Source: a virus
Length of the DNA: 64,000 nucleotides
Virus record (IMG/VR): IMGVR_UViG_3300043570_001741
Location: 62,001 to 126,000 of that record
Reading direction: 5' to 3' (one strand)
In this document: positions 23,304-28,284 of the stretch, one piece after another
Numbering within the stretch: position 1 is the first letter of the stretch
Layout of the letters: every line of letters starts with the position of its first letter
Translations under genes and position numbers: made by a program
Notes under the pieces: model-generated
Seen by the model: the letters and a program-made list of their open reading frames with translations, nothing else
What the model was told of the DNA's origin: nothing
Database searches by the model: none

Positions 23304-23628
23304 TGGTATCTTTTTCACCCCTGCAAATGATTACGATTTAGAGTTATCATTTTTTGATTTGAAAGAAAACCGCGGAACGCCAATTGATGGAAGTAAATAT
23401 GGTGACAAATACCATATTGCTTTCTTTAAAGGATTACCGGATGGTGAAGTGGTATTTGACGAATCATTTGAAGCTATCTTTGCCGACCCTGTGACTTATA
23501 TCAGAGGGCTGGTTGGGTGTGAATTGTTCGGATGCATTCTCAAAAAAACAACAACCTCAACAAAATGGTTCGAAGATTACCTCACAAGAACTAAAGAATC
23601 TGTTAAGCTACTTAATGAAAACTCTTAA
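23293..23628 (+). CDS. Hypothetical protein, 111 aa
   Basis: The likely start is ATG 23293, overlapping the ArfA-like gene; ATG 23260 is possible. It is acidic and beta-rich (FFTPANDYDLELSFFDL, KYHIAFFKGLPDGEVVFDE). No family is recognised. Confidence 0.55.
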   Translation: MEHDGIFFTPANDYDLELSFFDLKENRGTPIDGSKYGDKYHIAFFKGLPDGEVVFDESFEAIFADPVTYIRGLVGCELFGCILKKTTTSTKWFEDYLTRTKESVKLLNENS

Positions 23629-23639
23629 AGGAAACTGAA

Positions 23640-24155
23640 ATGCCTAATTGGTGTAGTAACTCTGTAAAAATTTCTGGCTCTAAAGAACAAATTGATGCCT
23701 TGGAACAATTCTTAAAAGAATCAAATGGTAAAGACTGGTTCGATTTCTTTCGACCTATTCCACCTGAATATAAAGAAGGTGAATTGTGGTATGGTTGGTC
23801 TATCAACAATTGGGGTTGCAAATGGAATTGTGATGCTCAAGATTGGTCAAGAGAAGATGTTGAGGATGAAGATGTATCAACGATTTCATTTTGGTTTGAT
23901 TCTCCTTGGGGTCCGCCAATTGCTTTATATGAAGCCGCTACTGAAGATGGTTATTATATTGAAGCATATTACCTTGAAGAAGGTATGGGCTTTGTAGGAA
24001 AGTTTGAAGATGGTTTTGATGATTATAATGAGTTTGATTTAGCAGACCCTGATTCTTTAGACCTCATTGATGATGATATTATTGAATTTTGGGATTTGAG
24101 AACACGCCTAGAAGATTGGCAAGATGAAAATCCACCGGAGGAAGATGATGAATAA
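23640..24155 (+). CDS. Api92-like ferredoxin-fold protein (DUF1281 type)
   Basis: 171 residues with an AAAGGAAAC ribosome site. The N-terminus PNWCSNSVKISGSKEQI is the hallmark of the Api92-like family found in phages and plasmids. The C-terminal half is exceptionally acidic, so a nucleic-acid mimic role is possible but unproven. Confidence 0.75.
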   Translation: MPNWCSNSVKISGSKEQIDALEQFLKESNGKDWFDFFRPIPPEYKEGELWYGWSINNWGCKWNCDAQDWSREDVEDEDVSTISFWFDSPWGPPIALYEAATEDGYYIEAYYLEEGMGFVGKFEDGFDDYNEFDLADPDSLDLIDDDIIEFWDLRTRLEDWQDENPPEEDDE

Positions 24156-24348
24156 TACATTTTCTATTTTAATTGCAATTGTTGTAATTTTATTTCTCTT
24201 AATTGTTGCTCCTTTCTTAACAATTTGGTCTTTGAACACGCTTTTTCCTGTTTTGGAGATTCCGTACACATTTGAGACTTGGTCGGCAACAATTTTATTG
24301 ACAGCTGTGCTGCAATCTTCAAGCTTGAGTTTTAAAAATCGTAAATAA
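24145..24348 (+). CDS. Small membrane protein, 67 aa
   Basis: Starts at ATG 24145 (or 24148) behind CCGGAGGAAG. Residues 5-30 are hydrophobic, and a later PYTFETWSATILLTAVL segment suggests a second helix. The LNTLFPVLEIPYTFETW tract recurs in T4-like phages. Confidence 0.65.
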   Translation: MMNNTFSILIAIVVILFLLIVAPFLTIWSLNTLFPVLEIPYTFETWSATILLTAVLQSSSLSFKNRK

Positions 24349-24357
24349 GGTGAAAAA

Positions 24358-24633
24358 ATGAGTGAAAAATTTGAATTTAAGACAAAAAAAGAGAAAAATT
24401 GGCTTTTGAGTGCTCTCCGTGAAAGTGAAGTGACTGTAAAATTCACAAAAAAAGACGGAAGTGAACGGACAATGATTTGTACTTTGAAAGAAGACAAAAT
24501 CCCGACTGAAAAATTGCCAAAAACTGCTGAAAAACAGAAAAATGAAGAAGTTGTTCCCGTTTTTGACCTTGAGAGTCAAGGTTGGCGTAGTTTTCGCTGG
24601 GACTCAATCAAAGAAATTCATTTTACAGTATAA
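24358..24633 (+). CDS. DUF2693-type conserved phage protein
   Basis: 91 residues. VTVKFTKKDGSERTMICTL, a Lys-rich linker and the end VFDLESQGWRSFRWDSIKEI follow the DUF2693 pattern, a small SH3-like fold common in large phages. Its function is unknown. The stop lies within a TATAAATA late-promoter sequence. Confidence 0.75.
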   Translation: MSEKFEFKTKKEKNWLLSALRESEVTVKFTKKDGSERTMICTLKEDKIPTEKLPKTAEKQKNEEVVPVFDLESQGWRSFRWDSIKEIHFTV

Positions 24634-24636
24634 ATA
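24629..24636 (+). promoter_or_regulatory. T4-type late promoter before the tRNA-like element
   Basis: Exact TATAAATA at 24629-24636, overlapping the preceding stop codon. A start about 7 bases downstream would fall just 4 bases before the tRNA-like element at 24647. This would let the element and the gene at 24742 be made late. Confidence 0.5.
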
Positions 24637-24646
24637 GTAGCATTAC

Positions 24647-24721
24647 CGCAGGTAGGTCAAGTTGACCCGAATGGTCTCATAAGCCATATCGAGAGTGGAG
24701 CGTTACCACTACCTGCAACCA
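24647..24721 (+). ncRNA. Initiator tRNA(fMet)-like element, noncanonical
   Basis: 75 bases fold as a cloverleaf. Acceptor bases 2-7 pair, but C1 faces A72, the hallmark of bacterial initiator tRNA. The 3' end is A73 plus encoded CCA. The anticodon loop CTCATAA has CAT, with a 5-bp stem. The T-stem AGTGG/CCACT has an odd loop AGCGTTA instead of a TTC-type loop. The D-arm GGTC/GACC has only a 5-base loop lacking GG. Either a diverged tRNA(fMet), a pseudogene or a mimic. It directly precedes the gene at 24742. Confidence 0.55.
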
Positions 24722-24741
24722 CATTTTTAGTATATTATAGC

Positions 24742-25191
24742 ATGTTACATTTAATAGAATCACTAACTGATAAATTTTTTGACTTGTTGAATCAAGATCC
24801 GGTACGCCCGAATATTCCACATGTGGACCGAATTGGTCCTAATAAAGATATTTTTGTTTTCCGTGATGCTGATGATAAAGTTAAAGCTATTACATGTGTG
24901 AGTTATCAACATTCAATTCCAACAAAGGAATCTGAATTATTTGAAAATACAGACACTCCTAACGTAGCCGTATTTTACACAATCTGGTCATATGTGCCAG
25001 GTGCTGGTCGTACATTGATTTTTGATGCGGTTCGCCACATTAAAGAGACAAGGCCGGAAATTACAAGATTTGTGACTTTAAGTCCAAAGACTGAAATGGC
25101 TAAACGTTTTCATACAAAGAATGGTGCAGGTGTTTATCGTGAAAACATCGAAACTGTTAATTATGAGTATGAAAAAGTGGAAAATACTTGA
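24742..25191 (+). CDS. GNAT-like conserved phage protein
   Basis: 149 residues. The pattern VAVFYTIWSYVPGAGRTLI, then ITRFVTLSPKTEMAKRFHTKNGA, follows a GNAT-fold acetyltransferase with a GAGRxLI pyrophosphate loop. It is common in T4-like phages, with unknown substrate. The leader is occupied by the tRNA-like element; TATTAT is just 3 bases ahead of the ATG and no ribosome site is seen. Confidence 0.7.
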   Translation: MLHLIESLTDKFFDLLNQDPVRPNIPHVDRIGPNKDIFVFRDADDKVKAITCVSYQHSIPTKESELFENTDTPNVAVFYTIWSYVPGAGRTLIFDAVRHIKETRPEITRFVTLSPKTEMAKRFHTKNGAGVYRENIETVNYEYEKVENT

Positions 25192-25221
25192 CCTTTTTAC
25201 TTGTAATACTAAAGTTTACGC

Positions 25222-25250
25222 TTGACAAATACTAAATAATAGACTATAAT
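25222..25250 (+). promoter_or_regulatory. Consensus promoter of the tRNA leader
   Basis: TTGACA (25222-25227), 17 bases, TATAAT (25245-25250): a perfect sigma70 consensus, the best in the window. The expected start is near 25257, which is exactly the ATG of the leader ORF. There is no GTTG-N8-CAAC palindrome. Confidence 0.85.
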
Positions 25251-25256
25251 ACACAA

Positions 25257-25385
25257 ATGATGCAAAATTTAAGACTCTCACCGATAACGCTAAGTGCTAT
25301 GTCACCGACATGGCAGGCCAACTATCGTTGTGAGAATCATGGCTTTATTGGAACATCAAAGGATCCAGCAGAGGTTTGTGTTTAG
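25257..25385 (+). CDS. Leaderless 42-codon leader ORF using all 20 amino acids
   Basis: ATGATG at 25257 lies about 6 bases after the -10 box, and TAG is at 25383-25385. The peptide contains every one of the 20 amino acids at least once. Its last codons (25371-25380) are perfectly complementary to the 5' arm of the following terminator. This suits a leader peptide for attenuation. A small zinc-binding protein (CENHGF...VCV) is the alternative; both could be true. Confidence 0.6.
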   Translation: MMQNLRLSPITLSAMSPTWQANYRCENHGFIGTSKDPAEVCV

Positions 25386-25447
25386 AATAAATTAGTAAAA
25401 TAGTTTTTTAATCACAAACCTCAGACCTAAAAAATCTGAGGTTTTTT
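25371..25447 (+). promoter_or_regulatory. Attenuator: antiterminator overlapping a terminator
   Basis: Segment 1, GAGGTTTGTG (25371-25380), is inside the leader ORF. Segment 2 is CACAAACCTCAGA (25413-25425), and segment 3 is TCTGAGGTT (25435-25443) followed by T-rich sequence. Segments 1:2 pair over 10 bp and exclude the 9-bp 2:3 terminator stem. A ribosome finishing at TAG 25383 would cover segment 1 and favour termination; a stalled or absent ribosome would leave the antiterminator. Confidence 0.6.
25417..25447 (+). terminator. Rho-independent terminator before the tRNA array
   Basis: AACCTCAGA (25417-25425) pairs with TCTGAGGTT (25435-25443) around a 9-base A-rich loop, followed by TTTTG. 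It stands between the leader ORF and the first tRNA and so would block the array unless suppressed. Confidence 0.8.
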
Positions 25448-25469
25448 GTTTTGGGCATCGTCCCTTTTA

Positions 25470-25495
25470 GTTCTTTAAAAATTTGTAGAGTTAAT
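25470..25495 (+). repeat. boxA-like tRNA leader repeat (copy 1)
   Basis: GTTCTTTAAAAATTTG resembles the boxA region of bacterial rRNA leaders, followed by TAGAGTTAAT. A near copy precedes the second tRNA block at 25951, and an exact inverted copy of 25477-25495 is at 28100-28118. Host rRNA-type antitermination of the array is a possibility. Confidence 0.5.
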
Positions 25496-25499
25496 ATAT

Positions 25500-25573
25500 T
25501 CCCGAATGGTGTAGTGGTAGCACAGCAGACTTTGACTCTGTTAGTATAAGTTCGATTCTTATTTCGGGTGCCA
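25500..25573 (+). tRNA. tRNA-Gln (TTG)
   Basis: Cloverleaf with anticodon loop CTTTGAC (TTG), T-loop TTCGATT and encoded CCA. The first pair is T1-T72, i.e. open, in line with the weak 1-72 pair of bacterial tRNA-Gln. First tRNA of the array. Confidence 0.9.
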
Positions 25574-25606
25574 TATAAAAACATATTGTGAAGTGTGTTT
25601 CTATAT

Positions 25607-25694
25607 GGAAGTGTGGTCGAGTGGTCTATGGCTCTAGTCTTGAAAACTAGCGATTCGAAAGGATCCGTGAGTTCGAATCTCACCGCTTCCGCCA
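25607..25694 (+). tRNA. tRNA-Ser (TGA)
   Basis: 88 bases with acceptor GGAAGTG/CGCTTCC, anticodon loop CTTGAAA (TGA), a long variable arm typical of Ser, T-loop TTCGAAT and encoded CCA. Confidence 0.93.
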
Positions 25695-25698
25695 AATT

Positions 25699-25787
25699 GG
25701 AGAGTGGGCAGGATGGTAATGCAGCAGATTGCTAATCTGTCATCGGATTAAACCGGTGAGTGGGTTCGATTCCCACACTCTCCGCCA
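25699..25787 (+). tRNA. tRNA-Ser (GCT)
   Basis: 89 bases with acceptor GGAGAGT/ACTCTCC, anticodon loop TTGCTAA (GCT), long variable arm, T-loop TTCGATT and encoded CCA. Only 4 bases separate it from the previous tRNA. Confidence 0.92.
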
Positions 25788-25788
25788 T

Positions 25789-25864
25789 GTAGGTGTGACC
25801 TGAAAGGCTAGGGAGCGGATTGCAAATCCGTATAATGCAGGTTCGAGTCCTGTCACCTACTCCA
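25789..25864 (+). tRNA. tRNA-Cys (GCA)
   Basis: Acceptor GTAGGTG/CACCTAC, anticodon loop TTGCAAA (GCA), discriminator T as in bacterial tRNA-Cys, encoded CCA. Last tRNA of the first block; a new promoter follows. Confidence 0.92.
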
Positions 25865-25882
25865 TTTGAAAACAAAAGTATT

Positions 25883-25942
25883 GTTGTATAAAAACAACGA
25901 TGCTAAAATAGTTGTTGACTAAATGTGTGGTTCATGTATAAT
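25883..25942 (+). promoter_or_regulatory. Internal tRNA-array promoter with palindrome
   Basis: GTTG-N8-CAAC at 25883-25898, 16 bases, TTGACT (25915-25920), 16 bases, TATAAT (25937-25942). It lies between tRNA-Cys and tRNA-Glu and would let the main part of the array escape the attenuator at 25417. Confidence 0.75.
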
Positions 25943-25950
25943 ACACACAT

Positions 25951-25976
25951 GTTATTTAAAAAGTTGTAGAGTTAAT
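25951..25976 (+). repeat. boxA-like tRNA leader repeat (copy 2)
   Basis: GTTATTTAAAAAGTTGTAGAGTTAAT differs from copy 1 at 25470 by few bases and again sits just before a tRNA block, here tRNA-Glu at 25981. This placement argues for a leader role rather than chance. Confidence 0.5.
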
Positions 25977-25980
25977 TTTT

Positions 25981-26055
25981 GCTCCGTTCGTCTATCGGTT
26001 AGGACGCTGCCCTTTCAAGGCGGAAAGACCAGTTCGATTCTGGTACGGAGTACCA
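25981..26055 (+). tRNA. tRNA-Glu (TTC)
   Basis: Acceptor GCTCCGT/ACGGAGT, anticodon loop CTTTCAA (TTC), T-loop TTCGATT, encoded CCA. The CCA end overlaps the 5' arm of the long hairpin at 26052. Confidence 0.93.
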
Positions 26056-26176
26056 TTTGTTTTGCTGACGTAAGCGCCTGAGTAAACGTCAACTCTAACT
26101 AACTATGTACATAAACGGTAATGCTGCAGCTAATTCCGTTGAGCATAGCAAATAGTGCGTCAGCAAAACAAATGGT
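26052..26176 (+). ncRNA. Candidate structured RNA closed by a 19-bp stem
   Basis: 26052-26070 pairs perfectly with 26158-26176 (19 bp; core CATTTGTTTTGCTGACG). The 87-base interior has nested stems: CTATG/CATAG and AACGG/CCGTT around a GCTGCAGC apex. It lies between tRNA-Glu and tRNA-Lys, begins at the tRNA-Glu CCA end, and has no coding frame worth calling. It may be an RNase III processing site or an independent small RNA. Confidence 0.55.
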
Positions 26177-26181
26177 TGTTT

Positions 26182-26256
26182 GGAGGCATAACTTAACGGC
26201 TAAAGTAACTGGCTTTTAACCAGTAAATCAGAGTTCGATTCTCTGTGCCTCTACCA
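26182..26256 (+). tRNA. tRNA-Lys (TTT)
   Basis: Acceptor GGAGGCA/TGCCTCT, anticodon loop CTTTTAA (TTT) on stem ACTGG/CCAGT, T-loop TTCGATT, encoded CCA. Confidence 0.93.
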
Positions 26257-26265
26257 GTAGAATTT

Positions 26266-26350
26266 GGAGATGCCGCCGTAATGGTATGGCAGGAGACTGT
26301 AAATCTTCCGACTTAGGTCACAATAGGTTCGATCCCTATCATCTCCACCA
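26266..26350 (+). tRNA. tRNA-Tyr (GTA)
   Basis: 85 bases with acceptor GGAGATG/CATCTCC, anticodon loop CTGTAAA (GTA), long variable arm as in bacterial tRNA-Tyr, T-loop TTCGATC, encoded CCA. Confidence 0.93.
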
Positions 26351-26354
26351 AATT

Positions 26355-26429
26355 GGTTTCAAAGTGTTCACGGACGCACGCTAGCTTGTCACGCTAGAAG
26401 AAGGGGATCGTTACCCCTTGAGACCGCCA
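26355..26429 (+). tRNA. tRNA-Asp (GTC), unusual T-loop
   Basis: Acceptor GGTTTCA/TGAGACC, anticodon loop TTGTCAC (GTC), discriminator G and encoded CCA. The T-stem is AGGGG/CCCCT, but the T-loop is ATCGTTA rather than the TTCRANY form of the other tRNAs. It is close to the AGCGTTA loop of the initiator-like element at 24647. Confidence 0.85.
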
Positions 26430-26438
26430 AGTTTTTAT

Positions 26439-26513
26439 TCCACAGTAGCACAGCGGTAGTGCAGTTGACTGTTAATCAATTGGTCGTAGGTTCGATCCCT
26501 GCCTGTGGAGCCA
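26439..26513 (+). tRNA. tRNA-Asn (GTT)
   Basis: Acceptor TCCACAG/CTGTGGA, anticodon loop CTGTTAA (GTT), T-loop TTCGATC, discriminator G, encoded CCA. Confidence 0.93.
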
Positions 26514-26518
26514 ATATC

Positions 26519-26595
26519 GGGGACGTGATGGAATTGGTATACGTGTTGGTCTTAGAAGCCAAATTTTGTGAGTTCGAGTCTCACCGTCCCCACCA
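26519..26595 (+). tRNA. tRNA-Leu (TAG) with short variable region
   Basis: Acceptor GGGGACG/CGTCCCC, anticodon loop CTTAGAA (TAG), T-arm GTGAG/CTCAC. Only 5 bases (ATTTT) separate anticodon and T stems, whereas bacterial tRNA-Leu normally has a long variable arm. Encoded CCA. Confidence 0.88.
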
Positions 26596-26599
26596 ATTT

Positions 26600-26673
26600 G
26601 CCCTTTTAGTATAATGGTATTACGCCTGTTTTGTAATCAGGTTACGGCAGTTCGATTCTGTCAAGGGGCACCA
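26600..26673 (+). tRNA. tRNA-Thr (TGT)
   Basis: Acceptor GCCCTTT/AAGGGGC, anticodon loop TTTGTAA (TGT) with a T-T mismatch closing the stem, T-loop TTCGATT, encoded CCA. Confidence 0.91.
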
Positions 26674-26678
26674 ATTTT

Positions 26679-26752
26679 CTCGGTATAGTTTAATGGTAGA
26701 ATTCGTGGTTTGGGACCATGTGATGGAAGTTCGATTCTTCCTACCGAGACCA
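26679..26752 (+). tRNA. tRNA-Pro (TGG)
   Basis: Acceptor CTCGGTA/TACCGAG, anticodon loop TTTGGGA (TGG) on stem CGTGG/CCATG, T-loop TTCGATT, encoded CCA. Confidence 0.92.
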
Positions 26753-26757
26753 GTTAT

Positions 26758-26831
26758 GGGGAATTAGTATAATGGGATTACGGCAGCTTTGCAAGTTGTT
26801 TATGGGAGTTCGATTCTCCCATTCTCCACCA
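26758..26831 (+). tRNA. tRNA-Ala (TGC)
   Basis: Acceptor GGGGAAT/ATTCTCC, anticodon loop TTTGCAA (TGC), T-arm GGGAG/CTCCC, encoded CCA. The G3-T70 wobble is the expected alanine identity pair. Confidence 0.93.
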
Positions 26832-26835
26832 TTCA

Positions 26836-26910
26836 GGTTCAGTAGCACAGCGGTAGTGCAATTGCTTCATACGCAATAGGTCGTTGGCTCGAATCCAACC
26901 TGAACCACCA
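26836..26910 (+). tRNA. tRNA-Met or tRNA-Ile2 (CAT)
   Basis: Acceptor GGTTCAG/CTGAACC, anticodon loop TTCATAC (CAT), T-loop CTCGAAT, encoded CCA. CAT may be read as elongator Met, or as Ile after lysidine modification; a second CAT tRNA is at 28199. Confidence 0.9.
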
Positions 26911-26916
26911 AGTTAC

Positions 26917-26991
26917 GGGCGATTAGTAAAATGAATATTACACAAGGCTACGAACCTTGAAGTGGGAGTTTGATTCTCTCATCGCCCTCCA
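26917..26991 (+). tRNA. tRNA-Arg (ACG)
   Basis: Acceptor GGGCGAT/ATCGCCC, anticodon loop CTACGAA (ACG) on stem CAAGG/CCTTG, T-loop TTTGATT, encoded CCA. Confidence 0.91.
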
Positions 26992-27195
26992 GAACCAGCT
27001 AAGGTAACGCTTGGCTACTGTGACACGCAGGAAGTGAAGTGAGTTCGTTACTCAAGTGTGGTACTACTCTTACCGAAGTAGCGTTGGCAATACGAGAATT
27101 CTTTTTGGTCGGGAAGCGGGTGGAAGGTACATGGGAGAGGTATGATAGCGTCATATCTTTTCGTACTATAATTACCGCCGCAGAAAGAAAGCAAT
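26992..27195 (+). other. Gene-free structured gap inside the tRNA array
   Basis: About 204 bases without a credible gene or tRNA. Visible hairpins are AGCTAAG/CTTGGCT near 26997-27016, TGAGT/ACTCA near 27040-27054, and a nested structure at 27116-27181 (GCGG/CCGC outside, GGTAC/GTACT, then GGTATGA-TAGCG-TCATATC). It may hold one or more small RNAs or decayed tRNA genes. Confidence 0.4.
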
Positions 27196-27270
27196 GCCGT
27201 TGTAGCTCAGAGGAAGAGCATTCGCTTGATAAGCGAAAGGCCGACATTTCGAAATTGTCCAACGGTACCA
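27196..27270 (+). tRNA. tRNA-Ile (GAT)
   Basis: Acceptor GCCGTTG/CAACGGT, anticodon loop TTGATAA (GAT) on stem TTCGC/GCGAA, T-loop TTCGAAA with one mismatch in the T-stem, encoded CCA. Confidence 0.91.
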
Positions 27271-27275
27271 ATTTT

Positions 27276-27349
27276 ATCTCGCTGGTGTAATGGCAGCACG
27301 ATGGTCTCCAAAACCATTAGTCGGGGTTCGAGTCCCTGGCGGAATGCCA
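27276..27349 (+). tRNA. tRNA-Trp (CCA)
   Basis: Anticodon loop CTCCAAA (CCA) on stem ATGGT/ACCAT, T-loop TTCGAGT, discriminator G, encoded CCA. The acceptor ATCTCGC/GCGGAAT has one C-A mismatch. Confidence 0.9.
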
Positions 27350-27368
27350 AGTTTTAAAGGTTGTCAAT

Positions 27369-27857
27369 ATGAAAAAATTCGATATAGAAGAAGTCAAACA
27401 GTTCCTTGCAAAACAAGGACCAAACACCAAAGTATATCTTGGTGCTGATTCAGAAAGAATCAGAGTGAATGAAGTTTGGTATGCTGACTACGCTTTAGCT
27501 GTTGTAGTTCATATTGATGGTTGTCATGGTTGTAAGATTTTTGGTTTTGTTGACCGTGAATTAGATTACGACCATAAAAAAAGTAAACCTGCTATGCGTC
27601 TAATGACAGAGGTGTACAAGGTTTCAGAATTGTTCCAATCACTACAGGATGTGTTGGAAGATTATCATGTTGAAGTCCATTTGGACTTAAATAAATCAGA
27701 TGAGTTCGGTAGTTCTTGTGTTGTTCAGCAAGCAATTGGTTATATCAAAGGTACATGTAACATGACACCAATGGTTAAACCTGATGCACCTGCGGCTTCA
27801 TTCTGTGCAGACCGTTTAAAACGGATTCTAGCAGAACAAGAATTGTCAACTATATAA
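27369..27857 (+). CDS. DUF458/YkuK-type RNase H-like protein
   Basis: 162 residues inside the tRNA array. YLGADSERIR near residue 23 and a second acidic strand VHLDLNKSDEF match the RNase H-like fold of the DUF458 (YkuK) family; KPDAPAASFCADR closes it. A nuclease acting on RNA is plausible. Its place between tRNA-Trp and tRNA-Gly suggests, but does not prove, a tRNA-related job. Confidence 0.75.
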   Translation: MKKFDIEEVKQFLAKQGPNTKVYLGADSERIRVNEVWYADYALAVVVHIDGCHGCKIFGFVDRELDYDHKKSKPAMRLMTEVYKVSELFQSLQDVLEDYHVEVHLDLNKSDEFGSSCVVQQAIGYIKGTCNMTPMVKPDAPAASFCADRLKRILAEQELSTI

Positions 27858-27863
27858 AAATAT

Positions 27864-27937
27864 GCGGGATTAGTTTAGGGGCAAAACAGCAGATTTCCAA
27901 TCTTCGGTCATCGGTTCGATTCCGATATCCCGCTCCA
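27864..27937 (+). tRNA. tRNA-Gly (TCC)
   Basis: Acceptor GCGGGAT/ATCCCGC, anticodon loop TTTCCAA (TCC), T-loop TTCGATT, discriminator T as in bacterial tRNA-Gly, encoded CCA. Confidence 0.92.
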
Positions 27938-27943
27938 GTCAAT

Positions 27944-28019
27944 GCAGTTGTTAGTGTAAAGGTTAACACCACGGATTGTGATTCCGTTAATATGGGTTCG
28001 ATTCCCATACTTCTGCCCA
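27944..28019 (+). tRNA. tRNA-His (GTG)
   Basis: Anticodon loop TTGTGAT (GTG) on stem ACGGA/TCCGT, T-loop TTCGATT. The extra G at -1 faces discriminator C, the tRNA-His identity pair. Two T-T mismatches lie in the acceptor stem. Encoded CCA. Confidence 0.9.
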
Positions 28020-28023
28020 ATTC

Positions 28024-28098
28024 ACATCGTTAGCTCAGCGGTAGAGCAGGGCCCTTACAAGGCCAAGGTCAAAAGTTCAATCCTTTTACGATGTACCA
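28024..28098 (+). tRNA. tRNA-Val (TAC)
   Basis: Acceptor ACATCGT/ACGATGT, anticodon loop CTTACAA (TAC), T-loop TTCAATC, encoded CCA. Confidence 0.92.
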
Positions 28099-28099
28099 A

Positions 28100-28118
28100 A
28101 TTAACTCTACAAATTTTT
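28100..28118 (-). repeat. Inverted copy of the boxA-like leader repeat
   Basis: ATTAACTCTACAAATTTTT is the exact reverse complement of 25477-25495, 2.6 kb upstream. The two lie at the head of the array and between tRNA-Val and tRNA-Arg(TCT). They could pair in a long transcript or mark an old inversion or insertion. Confidence 0.6.
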
Positions 28119-28193
28119 CTGGCCTTAGTATAATGGATAATACAGTTGCCTTCTAAGCAATCAATACAGGTTCGATTCCTGTAGGCCGGGCCA
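28119..28193 (+). tRNA. tRNA-Arg (TCT)
   Basis: Acceptor CTGGCCT/AGGCCGG, anticodon loop CTTCTAA (TCT) on stem GTTGC/GCAAT, T-loop TTCGATT, discriminator G, encoded CCA. Confidence 0.92.
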
Positions 28194-28198
28194 ATTAC

Positions 28199-28274
28199 AC
28201 GCTTGTAGCTCAATGGTTAGAGCAGGAAACTCATAATTTCTTGGTTGGGGGTTCGAGTCCCTTCGAGCGTACCA
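28199..28274 (+). tRNA. tRNA-Met (CAT)
   Basis: Acceptor ACGCTTG/CGAGCGT, anticodon loop CTCATAA (CAT) on stem GGAAA/TTTCT, T-loop TTCGAGT, encoded CCA. The A1-T72 pair is intact, so this is an elongator-type or Ile2-type tRNA. Last tRNA of the array. Confidence 0.91.
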
Positions 28275-28284
28275 TATATAATTA

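Noticed and set aside
25408-25695. Reverse 95-codon open frame over the tRNA start
   Set aside because: It covers the terminator, tRNA-Gln and tRNA-Ser(TGA), which explain the sequence.
26999-27290. Overlapping open frames of 83 and 90 codons on both strands
   Set aside because: They run through the tRNA-Ile gene and hairpin-rich sequence, lack ribosome sites and read as low-plausibility protein.
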